Below, piece after piece: positions 45,359 to 54,908 of a DNA stretch of 64,000 bases. Origin of the DNA: Marinimicrococcus sp033875255. Lineage in GTDB: Bacteria; Pseudomonadota; Alphaproteobacteria; Geminicoccales; Geminicoccaceae. Below the pieces are notes generated by a model. The model had not been told where the DNA came from. It was given only the letters and a program-made list of their open reading frames with translations, and did no database searches. Made by a program: the position numbers and the translations under genes. The stretch covers positions 124,001 through 188,000 of the forward strand of contig JAWZSN010000005.1 of assembly GCA_033875255.1 (NCBI GenBank). The letters run 5' to 3'. Each line of letters opens with the position of its first letter. Position 1 is the first letter of the stretch.

Positions 45359-45639
45359 CGTTTACCTCCCTGCTCTGTCTGCTGCCTGTCTGATAAGGCC
45401 AGGCGAGCTTCCAGGGTAGATGCCGCGTGCCGCGGCGCCGCGCGATGATCCTCGTCACGGGGACGCGTCGCCCGTCTGCAGCACGCGATCCCGGGCGATC
45501 CAAAACGGCTTTGCACCCATCACGGGCTCTCCTCCGGCAGCGCTGGCTGGCGCCGCCTTGACCGCGCTGCTCCGCCGCTCCACACGGGAAGCCGGGTGGC
45601 GGGCAGGTTCCGCCCCGCAAGAGCTCAGGGAGACGATCC
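45359..45639. other. Divergent intergenic region, nothing recognised
   Basis: 281 bp separating the 82-residue gene from the FAH-family gene. It should carry both promoters, but no convincing -35/-10 pair, palindrome or small gene stands out. Confidence 0.3.
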
Positions 45640-46818
45640 ATGGACCGCTATCTCACCCCCGCCGCCACCTTGCCCGAGGATGGCTGCGCCGGGACCCTCG
45701 TGGGGCGGCTGTGCGTGCCGGGCGAGCCCGGCGGGCCGGCGGTGGTGGCGGTGCGCGAGGACGGGCTCTACGACCTCACCCCGATCGTTCCCACCATGAG
45801 CGAGCTGATCGCCCGCGAGGACCGTGTGGCGGTGGCGCGCAGCCCCGGGGCCCCGCGCATCGCCGGGCTCGAGGAGGTGCTGGCCAACAGCCACTGCGAC
45901 CAGCGCCGGCCGGCCCGGCCCTATCTCCTTGCCCCATGCGACCTGCAGGCGGTCAAGGCAGCCGGCGTCACCTTCGTCAAAAGCATGATCGAGCGGGTCA
46001 TCGAGGAGCAGTGCAAGGGCGATCCGAGCAAAGCCGACGGCATCCGCCAGCGCATCGAGGGGGCGATCGGAGCTTCGTTGCGCGAGGTCAGGCCCGGCTC
46101 GCCGGAGGCTGCCCGGGTCAAGGAGCATCTCGTGGCCGAGGGCCTGTGGTCGCAATATCTCGAGGTGGGGATCGGTCCCGACGCCGAGATCTTCACCAAG
46201 GCACAGCCGCTCTCCTCGGTCGGGCAGGGCAGCGAGATCGGCATCCACCGCCGCTCGTCGTGGAACAATCCGGAGCCGGAAGTGGTGCTGGTGGTCGACC
46301 CCGACGGCCGGATTGTCGGTGCCACGCTGGGCAACGACGTCAACCTGCGCGACTTTGAAGGGCGCAGCGCGCTGCTGCTGGGCAAGGCCAAGGACAACAA
46401 TGCCGCCTCGGCGGTGGGCCCCTTCATCCGTCTGTTCGACGAGACCTTCGAGATCGCGGACGTGCGCGCCGCCGAGGTCCGGCTGGAGGTCGCCGGCGAG
46501 GACGGCTTCGTCCTCGAGGGTAGCAGCTCGATGCGCGAGATCAGCCGCGACCCGGAGGAGCTGGTCGCCAACATGATGGGCGGCCATCACCACTACCCCG
46601 ATGGCGCGCTGCTGTTCTGCGGCACGATGTTCGCGCCCACCAAGGATCGCGGGGCGCAGGGCATGGGCTTTACCCACAAGCTGGGCGATCTCGTCGCGAT
46701 CTCGAGCGCCAGGCTGGGCACCCTGGTCAACCGCGTGCAGTACGCCGACAAGGCGTCGCCCTGGACCTTCGGCGCCGTAGCGCTGATGCGCAACCTCAAG
46801 GCGCGCGGCCTGCTCTGA
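45640..46818 (+). CDS. Fumarylacetoacetate hydrolase-family enzyme (AraD1-like)
   Basis: A 392-residue FAH-superfamily protein. The metal-binding region is seen in SSVGQGSEIGIHRRSSWNNPEPEVVLVV (central Glu-x-Glu) and GNDVNLRDFEGRSALLLGKAKDN; the C-terminal GHHHYPDGALLFCGTMFAP block is typical of the group that includes L-2-keto-3-deoxyarabonate dehydratase AraD1. It most likely dehydrates or cleaves a keto-acid; the exact substrate is unknown. ATG behind gggagacg. Confidence 0.75.
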   Translation: MDRYLTPAATLPEDGCAGTLVGRLCVPGEPGGPAVVAVREDGLYDLTPIVPTMSELIAREDRVAVARSPGAPRIAGLEEVLANSHCDQRRPARPYLLAPCDLQAVKAAGVTFVKSMIERVIEEQCKGDPSKADGIRQRIEGAIGASLREVRPGSPEAARVKEHLVAEGLWSQYLEVGIGPDAEIFTKAQPLSSVGQGSEIGIHRRSSWNNPEPEVVLVVDPDGRIVGATLGNDVNLRDFEGRSALLLGKAKDNNAASAVGPFIRLFDETFEIADVRAAEVRLEVAGEDGFVLEGSSSMREISRDPEELVANMMGGHHHYPDGALLFCGTMFAPTKDRGAQGMGFTHKLGDLVAISSARLGTLVNRVQYADKASPWTFGAVALMRNLKARGLL

Positions 46819-46855
46819 GGCGGCCGGCCGCGAGCGGCAACGGGCCGGAACGAAA

Positions 46856-46878
46856 CGGGGCCGGCAGAGCCGGCCCCG
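46856..46878. terminator. Bidirectional terminator hairpin between FAH-family and DUF465 genes
   Basis: Perfect 10-bp GC stem (46856-46865 with 46869-46878) around a 3-nt loop. On the minus strand the stem is followed by tttcgttc, which suits termination of the DUF465 gene; on the plus strand it follows the FAH-family stop by 37 bp. Confidence 0.7.
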
Positions 46879-46886
46879 CGGGAAAA

Positions 46887-47081
46887 TCAGTGTGCCGCCT
46901 CGCCGTTGGCGGCGCCGACGAGCGTTCGGCGTTCGATGGCTTCTTTCAGTTTGAGCTTTTCCCTCTTCAAGCGGGAAAGAGTCGACTGATCGGGCATCGG
47001 CCGGTGGAGCTCATCCGTGATGAGCTGGTCCAGCCGGGCATGCTTCGACCGCAGACTCTCGACATGCTCTTGCATCGCCAT
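46887..47081 (-). CDS. DUF465 (YdcH-like) small coiled protein
   Basis: A 64-residue helical protein of the DUF465 family (HVESLRSKHARLDQLI and STLSRLKREKLKLKEAIER). Such proteins are short coiled coils of unknown role that are widespread in alphaproteobacteria. Ribosome site gaggaggt precedes the ATG. A second, diverged family member is encoded at 48896. Confidence 0.88.
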   Translation of the reverse strand: MAMQEHVESLRSKHARLDQLITDELHRPMPDQSTLSRLKREKLKLKEAIERRTLVGAANGEAAH

Positions 47082-47191
47082 CGTGCACTACCTCCTCAGC
47101 GGTACCTAGCGCAGTATGAGAGACTAGTGACAGTCGCGGCCGCTTTCCAGCCTGAATGACGACGGGCAGCCTTGCGATCAGCGCGCGGTCC

Positions 47192-47689
47192 TCACTCGAG
47201 TGCCGCGGCGGCCAAAAGCGGCTTCAGGACCGGGTTTGCGGCCGCCCGGCCCTGACCCAGCGCCGCACTATGGGCGCGGGCGAGGGCGCGGGTGGGAAGC
47301 CGGCCGCCGGGCAGGTGTCGGGCCAGAGCCTCGAGCTCCAGCAGCAGCTCGCGCTCGGCGGCGAGCTCGTCGTCCTTGATCCGCTCGCGCAGCTCGGTGC
47401 GGCGCGCGGCGGGGCTGCCGTCTCCGGCGGCGAGCGGCTTGAGCGCGCGGCGCGCCCCGCGCAGCCCTTCGATCACCGGCCGCCAGCGCGCAGCGCAGGC
47501 GGCGAGCGCGGCCGCCGTTTCCTCGTCGAGCGTTGCGCCGCGCTCGGCGAGCCAGCAGCCCAGCAGCAAAAGCGGCACGTCGGCGCCGGCCTCGTCCTGG
47601 AGGCGCAGACAGGCCACGGCCACCCCCGGGCTGCCGTAAAGGCTCAGGGCGCGCCGCCAGAGCGGGCTCTCGGGCCGGGGCAGCGGCAT
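47192..47689 (-). CDS. TIGR02444 family protein
   Basis: A 165-residue alpha-helical protein with the family start LWRRALSLYGSPGVAVACLRLQDEAGADVPLLLLGCWLAERG and a middle RWRPVIEGLRGARRALK. Function unknown; homologues are usually single copies near metabolic genes. It starts 2 bp after the phosphofructokinase stop, so it is co-transcribed with that gene. Confidence 0.8.
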   Translation of the reverse strand: MPLPRPESPLWRRALSLYGSPGVAVACLRLQDEAGADVPLLLLGCWLAERGATLDEETAAALAACAARWRPVIEGLRGARRALKPLAAGDGSPAARRTELRERIKDDELAAERELLLELEALARHLPGGRLPTRALARAHSAALGQGRAAANPVLKPLLAAAALE

Positions 47690-47691
47690 CC

Positions 47692-48759
<1,068 letters not shown>

Positions 48760-48895
48760 GACGAGGCCCTCCTTCTGCCTGACGGGGATGGCGTGCCGGG
48801 CAGCCGCCCGGCTCCGGGGGCGCCTGCGAGGATCAATTTGCGTGCGGTCGCCCGGAGTGCTGCCGCCCGCCTGAAAAAGTGCTACGAACGAGGCA

Positions 48896-49126
48896 GTGAT
48901 ACAATGGTTGCCGGGCCACGAGGAGCCACCGACCCTGCGCGAGATCGATACCCGTCTGGCGACGCTGAAAGCCGCGCACCGCGCTCTCGACGAGCGCATC
49001 GACCAGCTCACGGCCGAGGGCCAGGGCAGCGAGCTGGAGCTTCAGCGCCTGAAGAAGCAGAAGCTCGCCCTGAAGGACCGGATCGCCTATCTCATGCGCA
49101 ACCGACATCCCGACATCATCGCCTGA
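48896..49126 (+). CDS. DUF465 family small coiled protein (second copy)
   Basis: A 76-residue helical protein: LATLKAAHRALDERIDQL and LQRLKKQKLALKDRIAYL are the DUF465 halves. It starts with GTG and is read divergently from the phosphofructokinase gene. It is longer at the N-terminus than the paralogue at 46887. Function unknown. Confidence 0.85.
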   Translation: MIQWLPGHEEPPTLREIDTRLATLKAAHRALDERIDQLTAEGQGSELELQRLKKQKLALKDRIAYLMRNRHPDIIA

Positions 49127-49170
49127 GCAGGCCCCGGGGGCCCGACGCGGCCTGAGTCGCCGGGAGGCGC

Positions 49171-50244
49171 TCAGGGCCGCGCCAGCAGCCGGTTGACGTG
49201 CCCCATCTTGCGGCCAGGGCGCGCCTCCCGCTTGCCGTAGAGGTGCAGCCGGGCGCCGGGCTCGGCCAGGAGCTCGCGCCAGCGATCCGCCTCGTCGCCC
49301 AGAAGATTTTCCATCCGGGCATCGCTGACGCGGGTCGGATCGCCCAGCGGCAGCCCGCAGACCGCCCGCACCAGCTGCTCGAACTGCGAGCAGTGGCAGG
49401 CATCCATGGTCCAGTGGCCTGAATTGTGCGGCCGCGGCGCCAGCTCGTTGACCAGCAGCCTGCCGTCGCCGGCGAGGAACATCTCGACCGCGATGAGCCC
49501 CACCGCCTCCAGCCCGCTGGTGAGCCGCTCGGCCATGGCCACCGCCGCCTGGGCCTGGCCCAGGGTGATCGGCGCTGGCGCCAGGGTGGTCTTGAGGATG
49601 TGGTCGCGGTGCCGGTTCTCGACCGGCACGAAGCTCGCCATCTGCCCGTCGGGGCCGCGCGCGGTGATCACCGACAGCTCCATGGCGAACTCGACGAAGC
49701 CCTCGAGGATCAGCGGCCCCGGGCCCAGCGCCCGCCACGCCGCCTCGATGTCGCCGGCGCCGCGCAGCAGCGCCTGGCCCTTGCCGTCATAGCCCATGCG
49801 GGTGGTCTTGAGCACGCCGCGCCCGCCCAGCTCGGCAAGCGCCGGGCCGATCCCGGCCTCGTCCGTGATCGGCCGCCAGGGAGCGGTGGCGATGCCCAGC
49901 CGGTTGACGAACGCCTTCTCGGCGAGCCGGTCCTGGGTCACCTCGAGGACCGACGGCCCCGGCCGCACCGGCACCTTGCGGGCGAGCCGATCGAGGACCG
50001 CCACCGGCACGTTCTCGAACTCGAGGGTCACCACGTCGACGGCCTCGGCGAACGCGTCCAGGGCCGCCTGGTCGTCCCAGGCCGCACGGGTGAAGGCGGC
50101 GGACACGTCGGCCGCGGGACTGTGTTCCTCGGGGGCGAGGACGTGGCAGCGATAGCCCAGGCTGGCCGCCGCCAGCGCGGTCATGCGGCCGAGCTGGCCG
50201 CCGCCCAGGATGCCGATCGTGCCGCCGGGGGCGATCACCGTCAT
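49171..50244 (-). CDS. purK: N5-carboxyaminoimidazole ribonucleotide synthase
   Basis: A 357-residue ATP-grasp enzyme of purine synthesis that makes N5-CAIR from AIR, bicarbonate and ATP. Motifs: GTIGILGGGQLGRM, LKTTRMGYDGKGQ (about 150), EGFVEFAMELSVI and NELAPRPHNSGHWTMDAC near residue 266. Its ATG overlaps the purE stop (ATGA), so PurE and PurK are translated together. Confidence 0.96.
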   Translation of the reverse strand: MTVIAPGGTIGILGGGQLGRMTALAAASLGYRCHVLAPEEHSPAADVSAAFTRAAWDDQAALDAFAEAVDVVTLEFENVPVAVLDRLARKVPVRPGPSVLEVTQDRLAEKAFVNRLGIATAPWRPITDEAGIGPALAELGGRGVLKTTRMGYDGKGQALLRGAGDIEAAWRALGPGPLILEGFVEFAMELSVITARGPDGQMASFVPVENRHRDHILKTTLAPAPITLGQAQAAVAMAERLTSGLEAVGLIAVEMFLAGDGRLLVNELAPRPHNSGHWTMDACHCSQFEQLVRAVCGLPLGDPTRVSDARMENLLGDEADRWRELLAEPGARLHLYGKREARPGRKMGHVNRLLARP

Positions 50245-50753
50245 CGCTCGTCCTCCGTCTCGGCCGGGCGCTCGGCCACCGCCTCGCTCTGCCGGCGCCG
50301 CCAGGCCTCGAGCCGTGCGGCAAGGGCGGGATCCTCCAGCGCCAGGATGGCGGCAGCGAGGAGGCCGGCGTTGATCGCCCCGGCCCGGCCGATGGCGAGG
50401 GTGCCGACCGGCACGCCGCCGGGCATCTGGACGATCGAGAGCAGGCTGTCGAGGCCGGACAGCGCGCGGCTCTCGACCGGTACGCCCAGAACCGGCAGGC
50501 GCGTCATGGAGGCGATCATGCCGGGCAGGTGGGCGGCCCCGCCGGCGCCGGCGACGATCACCTTGAGGCCGGCTTCCCCGGCGCCCTGCGCAAAGGCGAC
50601 CAGCCGCTCGGGGGTGCGGTGCGCCGAGACGATGCGGGCCTCGTGCGGCACCTCGAGGGCAGCCAGCGTCTCGGCCGCGTGACGCATCGTCTCCCAGTCC
50701 GACTGGCTGCCCATGACGACCGCCACGAGCGGATTCCTGCTGCTGCTGCTCAC
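50241..50753 (-). CDS. purE: N5-carboxyaminoimidazole ribonucleotide mutase
   Basis: A 170-residue class I PurE that converts N5-CAIR to CAIR. Signatures: VVMGSQSDWETM, SAHRTPERL, IVAGAGGAAHLPGM and GVPVGTLAIG. The GTG start at 50753 lies behind aaggagg and overlaps the csrA stop (TGA), so csrA, purE and purK form one tightly coupled operon. The C-terminus is slightly extended and charged. Confidence 0.96.
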   Translation of the reverse strand: MSSSSRNPLVAVVMGSQSDWETMRHAAETLAALEVPHEARIVSAHRTPERLVAFAQGAGEAGLKVIVAGAGGAAHLPGMIASMTRLPVLGVPVESRALSGLDSLLSIVQMPGGVPVGTLAIGRAGAINAGLLAAAILALEDPALAARLEAWRRRQSEAVAERPAETEDER

Positions 50754-50986
50754 CGGTCCTCCTTGGGGCCCTTGCGCGCCACCGTGCCGGCAAGGCTGCG
50801 GCCGGCCGTGGCGGCTTCCTCGTTGGCGCGCCGGATCTGCTCGAACAGCTCCTCGCGCAGCACCGTGGTGTCGGGCGGGAAGCGGAAGCCGAGGCGGACA
50901 GTGCGGCCGCGCACGCCCAAAACGCGCACCTCGATCTCGTTGTTGACGATCACCGCCTCGCCCTCGCGGCGGGTGAGGTAGAGCAT
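50750..50986 (-). CDS. csrA: Carbon storage regulator CsrA
   Basis: A 78-residue RNA-binding post-transcriptional regulator. MLYLTRREGEAVIVNNEIEVRVLGVRG and the R-x-G-F and REELFEQI segments are diagnostic. It is divergent from the flagellar operon; in many bacteria CsrA controls flagellin or motility translation. Being first in an operon with purE-purK is unusual. The upstream RNA carries a hairpin and a GGA-containing ribosome site, suggesting self-control. Confidence 0.93.
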   Translation of the reverse strand: MLYLTRREGEAVIVNNEIEVRVLGVRGRTVRLGFRFPPDTTVLREELFEQIRRANEEAATAGRSLAGTVARKGPKEDR

Positions 50987-50993
50987 TGCCTTT

Positions 50994-51023
50994 CCCCCGG
51001 CTGGTCGGCCTGACCAAGGGGGG
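50994..51023 (-). promoter_or_regulatory. Hairpin in the csrA 5' leader covering the ribosome site
   Basis: On the csrA RNA, a ccccc stretch and ggtc pair with gacc and ggggg (arms 51019-51023/50994-50998 and 51012-51016/51002-51006, loop 51007-51011). The 3' arm is the ribosome site (gggggaaagg) 8 nt before the ATG and includes a GGA, the CsrA recognition triplet. Confidence 0.4.
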
Positions 51024-51040
51024 AGTATCGGCGACATTCG

Positions 51041-51057
51041 TCAACGGCTTGTTAACC
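51041..51057 (+). promoter_or_regulatory. CtrA-like box upstream of flgB
   Basis: tcaa-N7-ttaacc matches the CtrA consensus TTAA-N7-TTAAC with one mismatch, 60 bp before the flgB start. CtrA drives early flagellar operons in many alphaproteobacteria; here it is inferred from the motif only. Confidence 0.45.
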
Positions 51058-51117
51058 GTGACGCGGCTAGTCTGCAATCGCGGTGCGACGGGCGCCGCCT
51101 GCACGGGAAACCGGCCG

Positions 51118-51507
51118 ATGCCTGCTGGCAACATCTCCTTCTTCGGATTGCTGTCCGCCAAGGCCGAGTGGGCGGGGCGGCGCTTTGCCGTGCTCTCCGG
51201 CAATATCGCCAATGCCGACACGCCCGGGCGGCTGCCGCTCGACCTGCCGGCCTTCGCCGATGCGCTGGCGCGAAACCGGCCCGGGATGGTGCGCACCGAT
51301 GCGCGCCACCTGGCGCCGGCGGGCGGGCAGGGGTCCGACGGCGCGCGCCCGGCGCGAAGCTGGGAGACCGCGCCCTCGGGCAATGGCGTGGTGCTGGAGG
51401 AGGAGATGCAAAAGCTCGCCACAACCCAGCTCGACTACCGCCTCGCCATCGATCTCTACGGCAAGCATCTGGGGATGCTGCGCACGGCGCTCGGCGCCGG
51501 CCGCTGA
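51118..51507 (+). CDS. flgB: Flagellar basal-body rod protein FlgB
   Basis: A 129-residue proximal rod subunit, exported through the flagellar type III apparatus. The N-terminal FAVLSGNIANADTPG motif is the rod-protein consensus, and the C-terminal TTQLDYRLAIDLYGKHLGML is normal for FlgB. First gene of flgB-flgC-fliE-fliQ-fliR-flhB. ATG at 51118 is preceded by cgggaaac. Confidence 0.92.
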   Translation: MPAGNISFFGLLSAKAEWAGRRFAVLSGNIANADTPGRLPLDLPAFADALARNRPGMVRTDARHLAPAGGQGSDGARPARSWETAPSGNGVVLEEEMQKLATTQLDYRLAIDLYGKHLGMLRTALGAGR

Positions 51508-51530
51508 CAATCTTTGCGGGAGACAGCGCG

Positions 51531-51938
51531 ATGGACCTCGATTCGGCCCTCCGCCATGCCGGCGCCGGCATGAAGACGCAATCGGCGCGACTGCGGGTGG
51601 TGGCCCAGAACCTCGCCAACGCCCAGTCGACCGGCGATAGCCCGGGAGCCGAGCCCTACCGGCGCCGCACCATCACCTTCGGCGAGAGGCTCGACCGCGA
51701 GAGCGGCCTGCGGCTGGTCGACGTGCGCCGCTACGGCCACGACCGCAGCGAGCCGCAGCGTCGCTTCGAGCCGGCCCACCCGGCCGCCGACGCGCAGGGC
51801 TGGGTCGCCTATCCCAATGTCGAGCCGCTGGTCGAGCTCATGGACATGCGCGAGGCGCAGCGCTCCTTCGAGGCCAATCTGGGCACCATGCAGACCGCCC
51901 GGGCGCTGCTCCAGCGTGCCCTCGACCTGCTGCGCTGA
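51531..51938 (+). CDS. flgC: Flagellar basal-body rod protein FlgC
   Basis: A 135-residue proximal rod subunit with the LRVVAQNLANAQSTG motif, the PYRRRTITFGE strand and the C-terminal MREAQRSFEANLGTM signature. The ATG lies 23 bp after flgB, behind gcgggagaca. Same operon and same assembly step as FlgB. Confidence 0.93.
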   Translation: MDLDSALRHAGAGMKTQSARLRVVAQNLANAQSTGDSPGAEPYRRRTITFGERLDRESGLRLVDVRRYGHDRSEPQRRFEPAHPAADAQGWVAYPNVEPLVELMDMREAQRSFEANLGTMQTARALLQRALDLLR

Positions 51939-51955
51939 GCGGAGGGCGCACGATC

Positions 51956-52261
51956 ATGCGCATCGGTTCCACGGCCCAGGCGATCGCCGCCTACAACGCT
52001 GCCGCGCGCCGCCCCGAGCCGCCGCAGGTGGCCCAGGGCGCCGCGCCGAGCTTCGGCTCGGTGCTTCGCCAGGAGCTCGCCGGCACGGTGGCCGAGCTGC
52101 GGCGCGGCGAGGCTGCGAGCGTGGCTGGTGTCACCGGGCGCAGCAGCATCCAGGAGGTGGTCGAGGCGGTGAGCCAGGCCGAGCTCGGGCTGCAGAAGCT
52201 CGCCGCGGTGCGCGACCGGGCGATCAGCGCCTACCAGGAAATCCTGAGGATGCCGATCTAG
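51956..52261 (+). CDS. fliE: Flagellar hook-basal body complex protein FliE
   Basis: A 101-residue MS ring-rod junction protein. The C-terminal VSQAELGLQKLAAVRDRAISAYQEILRMPI is the family signature. ATG behind cggaggg, 17 bp after flgC. Needed before rod subunits can be exported. Confidence 0.93.
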   Translation: MRIGSTAQAIAAYNAAARRPEPPQVAQGAAPSFGSVLRQELAGTVAELRRGEAASVAGVTGRSSIQEVVEAVSQAELGLQKLAAVRDRAISAYQEILRMPI

Positions 52262-52295
52262 CGCGGCCGGAAGCGGACAGCGGGAGGGCAGGGGC

Positions 52296-52568
52296 TTGGG
52301 CCCGGGCGAGGTGATGGATGTCGGGCGCGAGACGCTCTGGGTGATGATCCGGCTCGGCGCGCCGGCCATGGCGGTGGCGATGGGTCTGGGGCTGGCCGTC
52401 TCGATCGTGCAGGCCCTTACCCAGGTCCAGGAGGCGACCCTCTCCTTCGTGCCCAAGCTTCTCGGGGTAGGCCTCGCCGTGCTGCTCTCCGTGCCCTGGG
52501 CGCTGGCCATTCTCCAGGCCTTCACCGAGAGCCTCTATGGCCGCATCGCCGGCATGGGCGGGCCTTGA
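52296..52568 (+). CDS. fliQ: Flagellar export apparatus protein FliQ
   Basis: A 90-residue, two-helix membrane subunit of the flagellar export gate. VSIVQALTQVQEATLSFVPKLLGV is diagnostic. TTG at 52296 gives the normal length and has gcgggaggg upstream; an ATG at 52314 would shorten it to 84 residues. fliR overlaps its stop. Confidence 0.9.
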   Translation: MGPGEVMDVGRETLWVMIRLGAPAMAVAMGLGLAVSIVQALTQVQEATLSFVPKLLGVGLAVLLSVPWALAILQAFTESLYGRIAGMGGP

Positions 52569-53338
52569 GCGGCTCCACGCTCGAGGCGATGCTGCAGGCC
52601 GAGCTCGCCGGCACGGGCCTCCTTTTCGCACGCATCGGCAGCGCGCTGATGGTCCTGCCGCTCCTGGGCGAGGCGGCGGTGACGCCGCGCCTGCGGCTGT
52701 TTGTGGCGCTGGCGCTGAGCCTGCTGCTGCGCCCGGTTCTGGCCCACAGCCTGCCGCCGCTGCCCGAGGAGCCGGTGGCGCTGGCGGCCCTGCTGGGCGG
52801 CGAGATCGTGATCGGCCTGCTGCTGGGCTCGCTCGGTCGGCTCGCCATGGCGGCGGTGCATGTGGCGGCCAACGTCGTGGCCTACCAGTCGGGGCTTGCC
52901 GCCGCGGCCCTGTTCGATCCCAACGAGGCCCAGCCGGTCTCGCCGCTGGCCCAGTTCCTGGGGATGGCGGCCTTGACCGCGATTCTCGCCGCCGACGGCC
53001 ACCACGCCATGCTGCTGGCGCTGCGCGACGGCTACGAGCGCCTGCCGCCCGGTGCGGCATTGCCGTTCGGCGAGGCGGCCGAGCTCTATGCGAGACTTGC
53101 CGCGAGCACCATGGAGGTCGGCCTGCGCATGGCCGCGCCGGTCCTGCTGGCAGGCCTCCTCGTCAATGTCGCGGTGGGCCTCGCCGCCCGCCTCGTGCCC
53201 TCGCTGCAGGTCTTCCTGCTGTTCGTGCCAGCGCAGATCCTGATCGCCTTCGCGGTCGCGGCGCTGAGCCTCGGCACCGTCCTCGCCCTGATGCTGCGCC
53301 ATTTCGAGGGTGCGCTCCTGCTGATGACCGGCGGCTGA
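52565..53338 (+). CDS. fliR: Flagellar export apparatus protein FliR
   Basis: A 257-residue membrane subunit of the export gate with about six hydrophobic segments. LLGGEIVIGLLLG, YQSGLAAAALFDPN and the C-terminal PSLQVFLLFVPAQILIAF regions match FliR. TTG start overlaps the fliQ stop (TTGA), which keeps the pair coupled. Confidence 0.92.
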   Translation: MSGSTLEAMLQAELAGTGLLFARIGSALMVLPLLGEAAVTPRLRLFVALALSLLLRPVLAHSLPPLPEEPVALAALLGGEIVIGLLLGSLGRLAMAAVHVAANVVAYQSGLAAAALFDPNEAQPVSPLAQFLGMAALTAILAADGHHAMLLALRDGYERLPPGAALPFGEAAELYARLAASTMEVGLRMAAPVLLAGLLVNVAVGLAARLVPSLQVFLLFVPAQILIAFAVAALSLGTVLALMLRHFEGALLLMTGG

Positions 53339-53341
53339 GCC

Positions 53342-54391
53342 ATGGCCGAGCAGCAGGAAGCCGCCGACCGTACCGAAGAACCGACCCAAAAGAAGCTCGA
53401 CGACGCCCGTGCCAAGGGCCGTATCGCCTCCTCGCGCGAGGTCGGCACGCTCTTCCTGCTGGGCGCTGCCACGCTTCTGGCGGCACTCCATCTGCCGGGA
53501 GCTGCGCAGCGGGCGCAGGCCACCCTCGCCTTGTTCCTGCGGCCGGCGGTGCTCCTGCGCGGCGGCGAGGCGGCATGGCCGGCGCTGCAGGCGCTGGTGT
53601 GGGACTTCGTGCTGCTGCCCGGCCTGCTGCTGATGGCAGCGGCGATCGCGGCGGCGGTCGTCCAGCAGGCGGTGGTGTGGAGCGGCGAGCCGCTGCGCCC
53701 CAAGCTCGAGCGGGTCTCGCCGCTGGCCGGCGTCAAGCGGCTTTTCTCTGCGACGACCGCGCTCGAGGCGCTCAAGAGCCTGGTCAAGCTGGCCCTGCTG
53801 AGCGGACTCCTGGCGGCCGTGCTGTGGCCGGGCCTGGAGCGCGTGCTGGCGACCTCCCGTGGCATCGGCGTGCTCACCGCCGAGCTCCAGCGGCTGGGCC
53901 TCCAGCTCTTCGGCGCCACCTTGCTGGCACTGGTCGTGCTGGGCGGTCTGGATCTCGCCTGGCAGCGCCACCGCTACGCCCGCGACATGCGGATGTCGCG
54001 CCAGGAGCTGCGCGAGGAGCATCGTCAGAGCGAGGGCGATCCCACGGTCCGCCAGCGGCTGCGCGCCCTGCGCATGGAGCGCTCGCGGCGTCGCATGCTG
54101 GCCGAGGTGCCGGAGGCCACGGTGGTCATCACCAACCCCACCCATTATGCCGTGGCGCTGCGCTGGGATGCCGGGCGGATGGCCGCCCCCACCCTGGTCG
54201 CCAAGGGTGTCGACCATCTGGCGGCACGCATCCGCGAGGTGGCGCGCCAGCACGGCGTGCCGGTGATCGAGAATCCGCCCTTGGCGCGCGCTCTGCACGC
54301 GGCCCTCGAGCCGGGCCAGGCGATCCCGCCCGAATATTACCGCGCCGTTGCCGAGATCGTCGGCCTGGTCCTCCGCCTGCGCCGCCGCTGA
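53342..54391 (+). CDS. flhB: Flagellar export switch protein FlhB
   Basis: A 349-residue export apparatus protein: EEPTQKKLDDARAKGRIASSREV at the N-terminus, four TM helices (about 33-210) and the cytoplasmic domain with the autocleavage site TNPTHYAVAL (NPTH about residue 264). It starts 3 bp after fliR and is the last gene of the operon. Confidence 0.95.
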   Translation: MAEQQEAADRTEEPTQKKLDDARAKGRIASSREVGTLFLLGAATLLAALHLPGAAQRAQATLALFLRPAVLLRGGEAAWPALQALVWDFVLLPGLLLMAAAIAAAVVQQAVVWSGEPLRPKLERVSPLAGVKRLFSATTALEALKSLVKLALLSGLLAAVLWPGLERVLATSRGIGVLTAELQRLGLQLFGATLLALVVLGGLDLAWQRHRYARDMRMSRQELREEHRQSEGDPTVRQRLRALRMERSRRRMLAEVPEATVVITNPTHYAVALRWDAGRMAAPTLVAKGVDHLAARIREVARQHGVPVIENPPLARALHAALEPGQAIPPEYYRAVAEIVGLVLRLRRR

Positions 54392-54428
54392 GGGCGGCGC
54401 GAGGAGGAGGCCGGGCAGATGGTCGGGC

Positions 54429-54818
54429 TCAGTTCCGCGGGCGGATGGGCAGCGGCGCGAGGCTGATTCCCTGCTGCCCCCCGGGTCCCGCAGGCTTGGT
54501 CTCGGCAGGCATCGCCGCGCTCCCGCCCGAGCGCTCCTCGCCGAAATTTGCCGCCAGATAGTCCAGGTAGAGATCGCGCTCCTCGCCCTCGAGGGGCGGC
54601 ATGTTCTGGTACTCGCTCATCCAGGTCAGCAGCTCGTCCCAGTGGCCGCGGCTCAGGCCCTGCTGCTTCACGATATCGAGCGAGTGGCAGGCGCCGCAGA
54701 AATAGCCGATCTCCTCGCGGCCGGGGCCTTCGGGCCAGGAAGGACCGAACTCGTCCTCCTGGGCCATTGCCGCCGACAGCGGCGCCAGCACCACGGCCAG
54801 CATCATCCACTTGCGCAT
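54429..54818 (-). CDS. Monohaem cytochrome c subunit, SorB-like
   Basis: A 129-residue periplasmic cytochrome. Signal peptide ends SAAMA-QE (about residue 18); the haem site is CGACHS (about 41) with MPPLEG (about 71) as probable Met ligand. It lies 90 bp behind the sulfite dehydrogenase gene and is the likely electron acceptor (SorB role). The C-terminal Pro-rich tail is extra. Confidence 0.82.
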   Translation of the reverse strand: MRKWMMLAVVLAPLSAAMAQEDEFGPSWPEGPGREEIGYFCGACHSLDIVKQQGLSRGHWDELLTWMSEYQNMPPLEGEERDLYLDYLAANFGEERSGGSAAMPAETKPAGPGGQQGISLAPLPIRPRN

Positions 54819-54908
54819 TCGAGCCTCTCGGGTCTGGGTCCGCCTCGCGTGCGGCGCGGCGGCACGCTGCCGGCCGGTCCGCGCGCGGGCCGCCTTTCTC
54901 AAAAGGGC

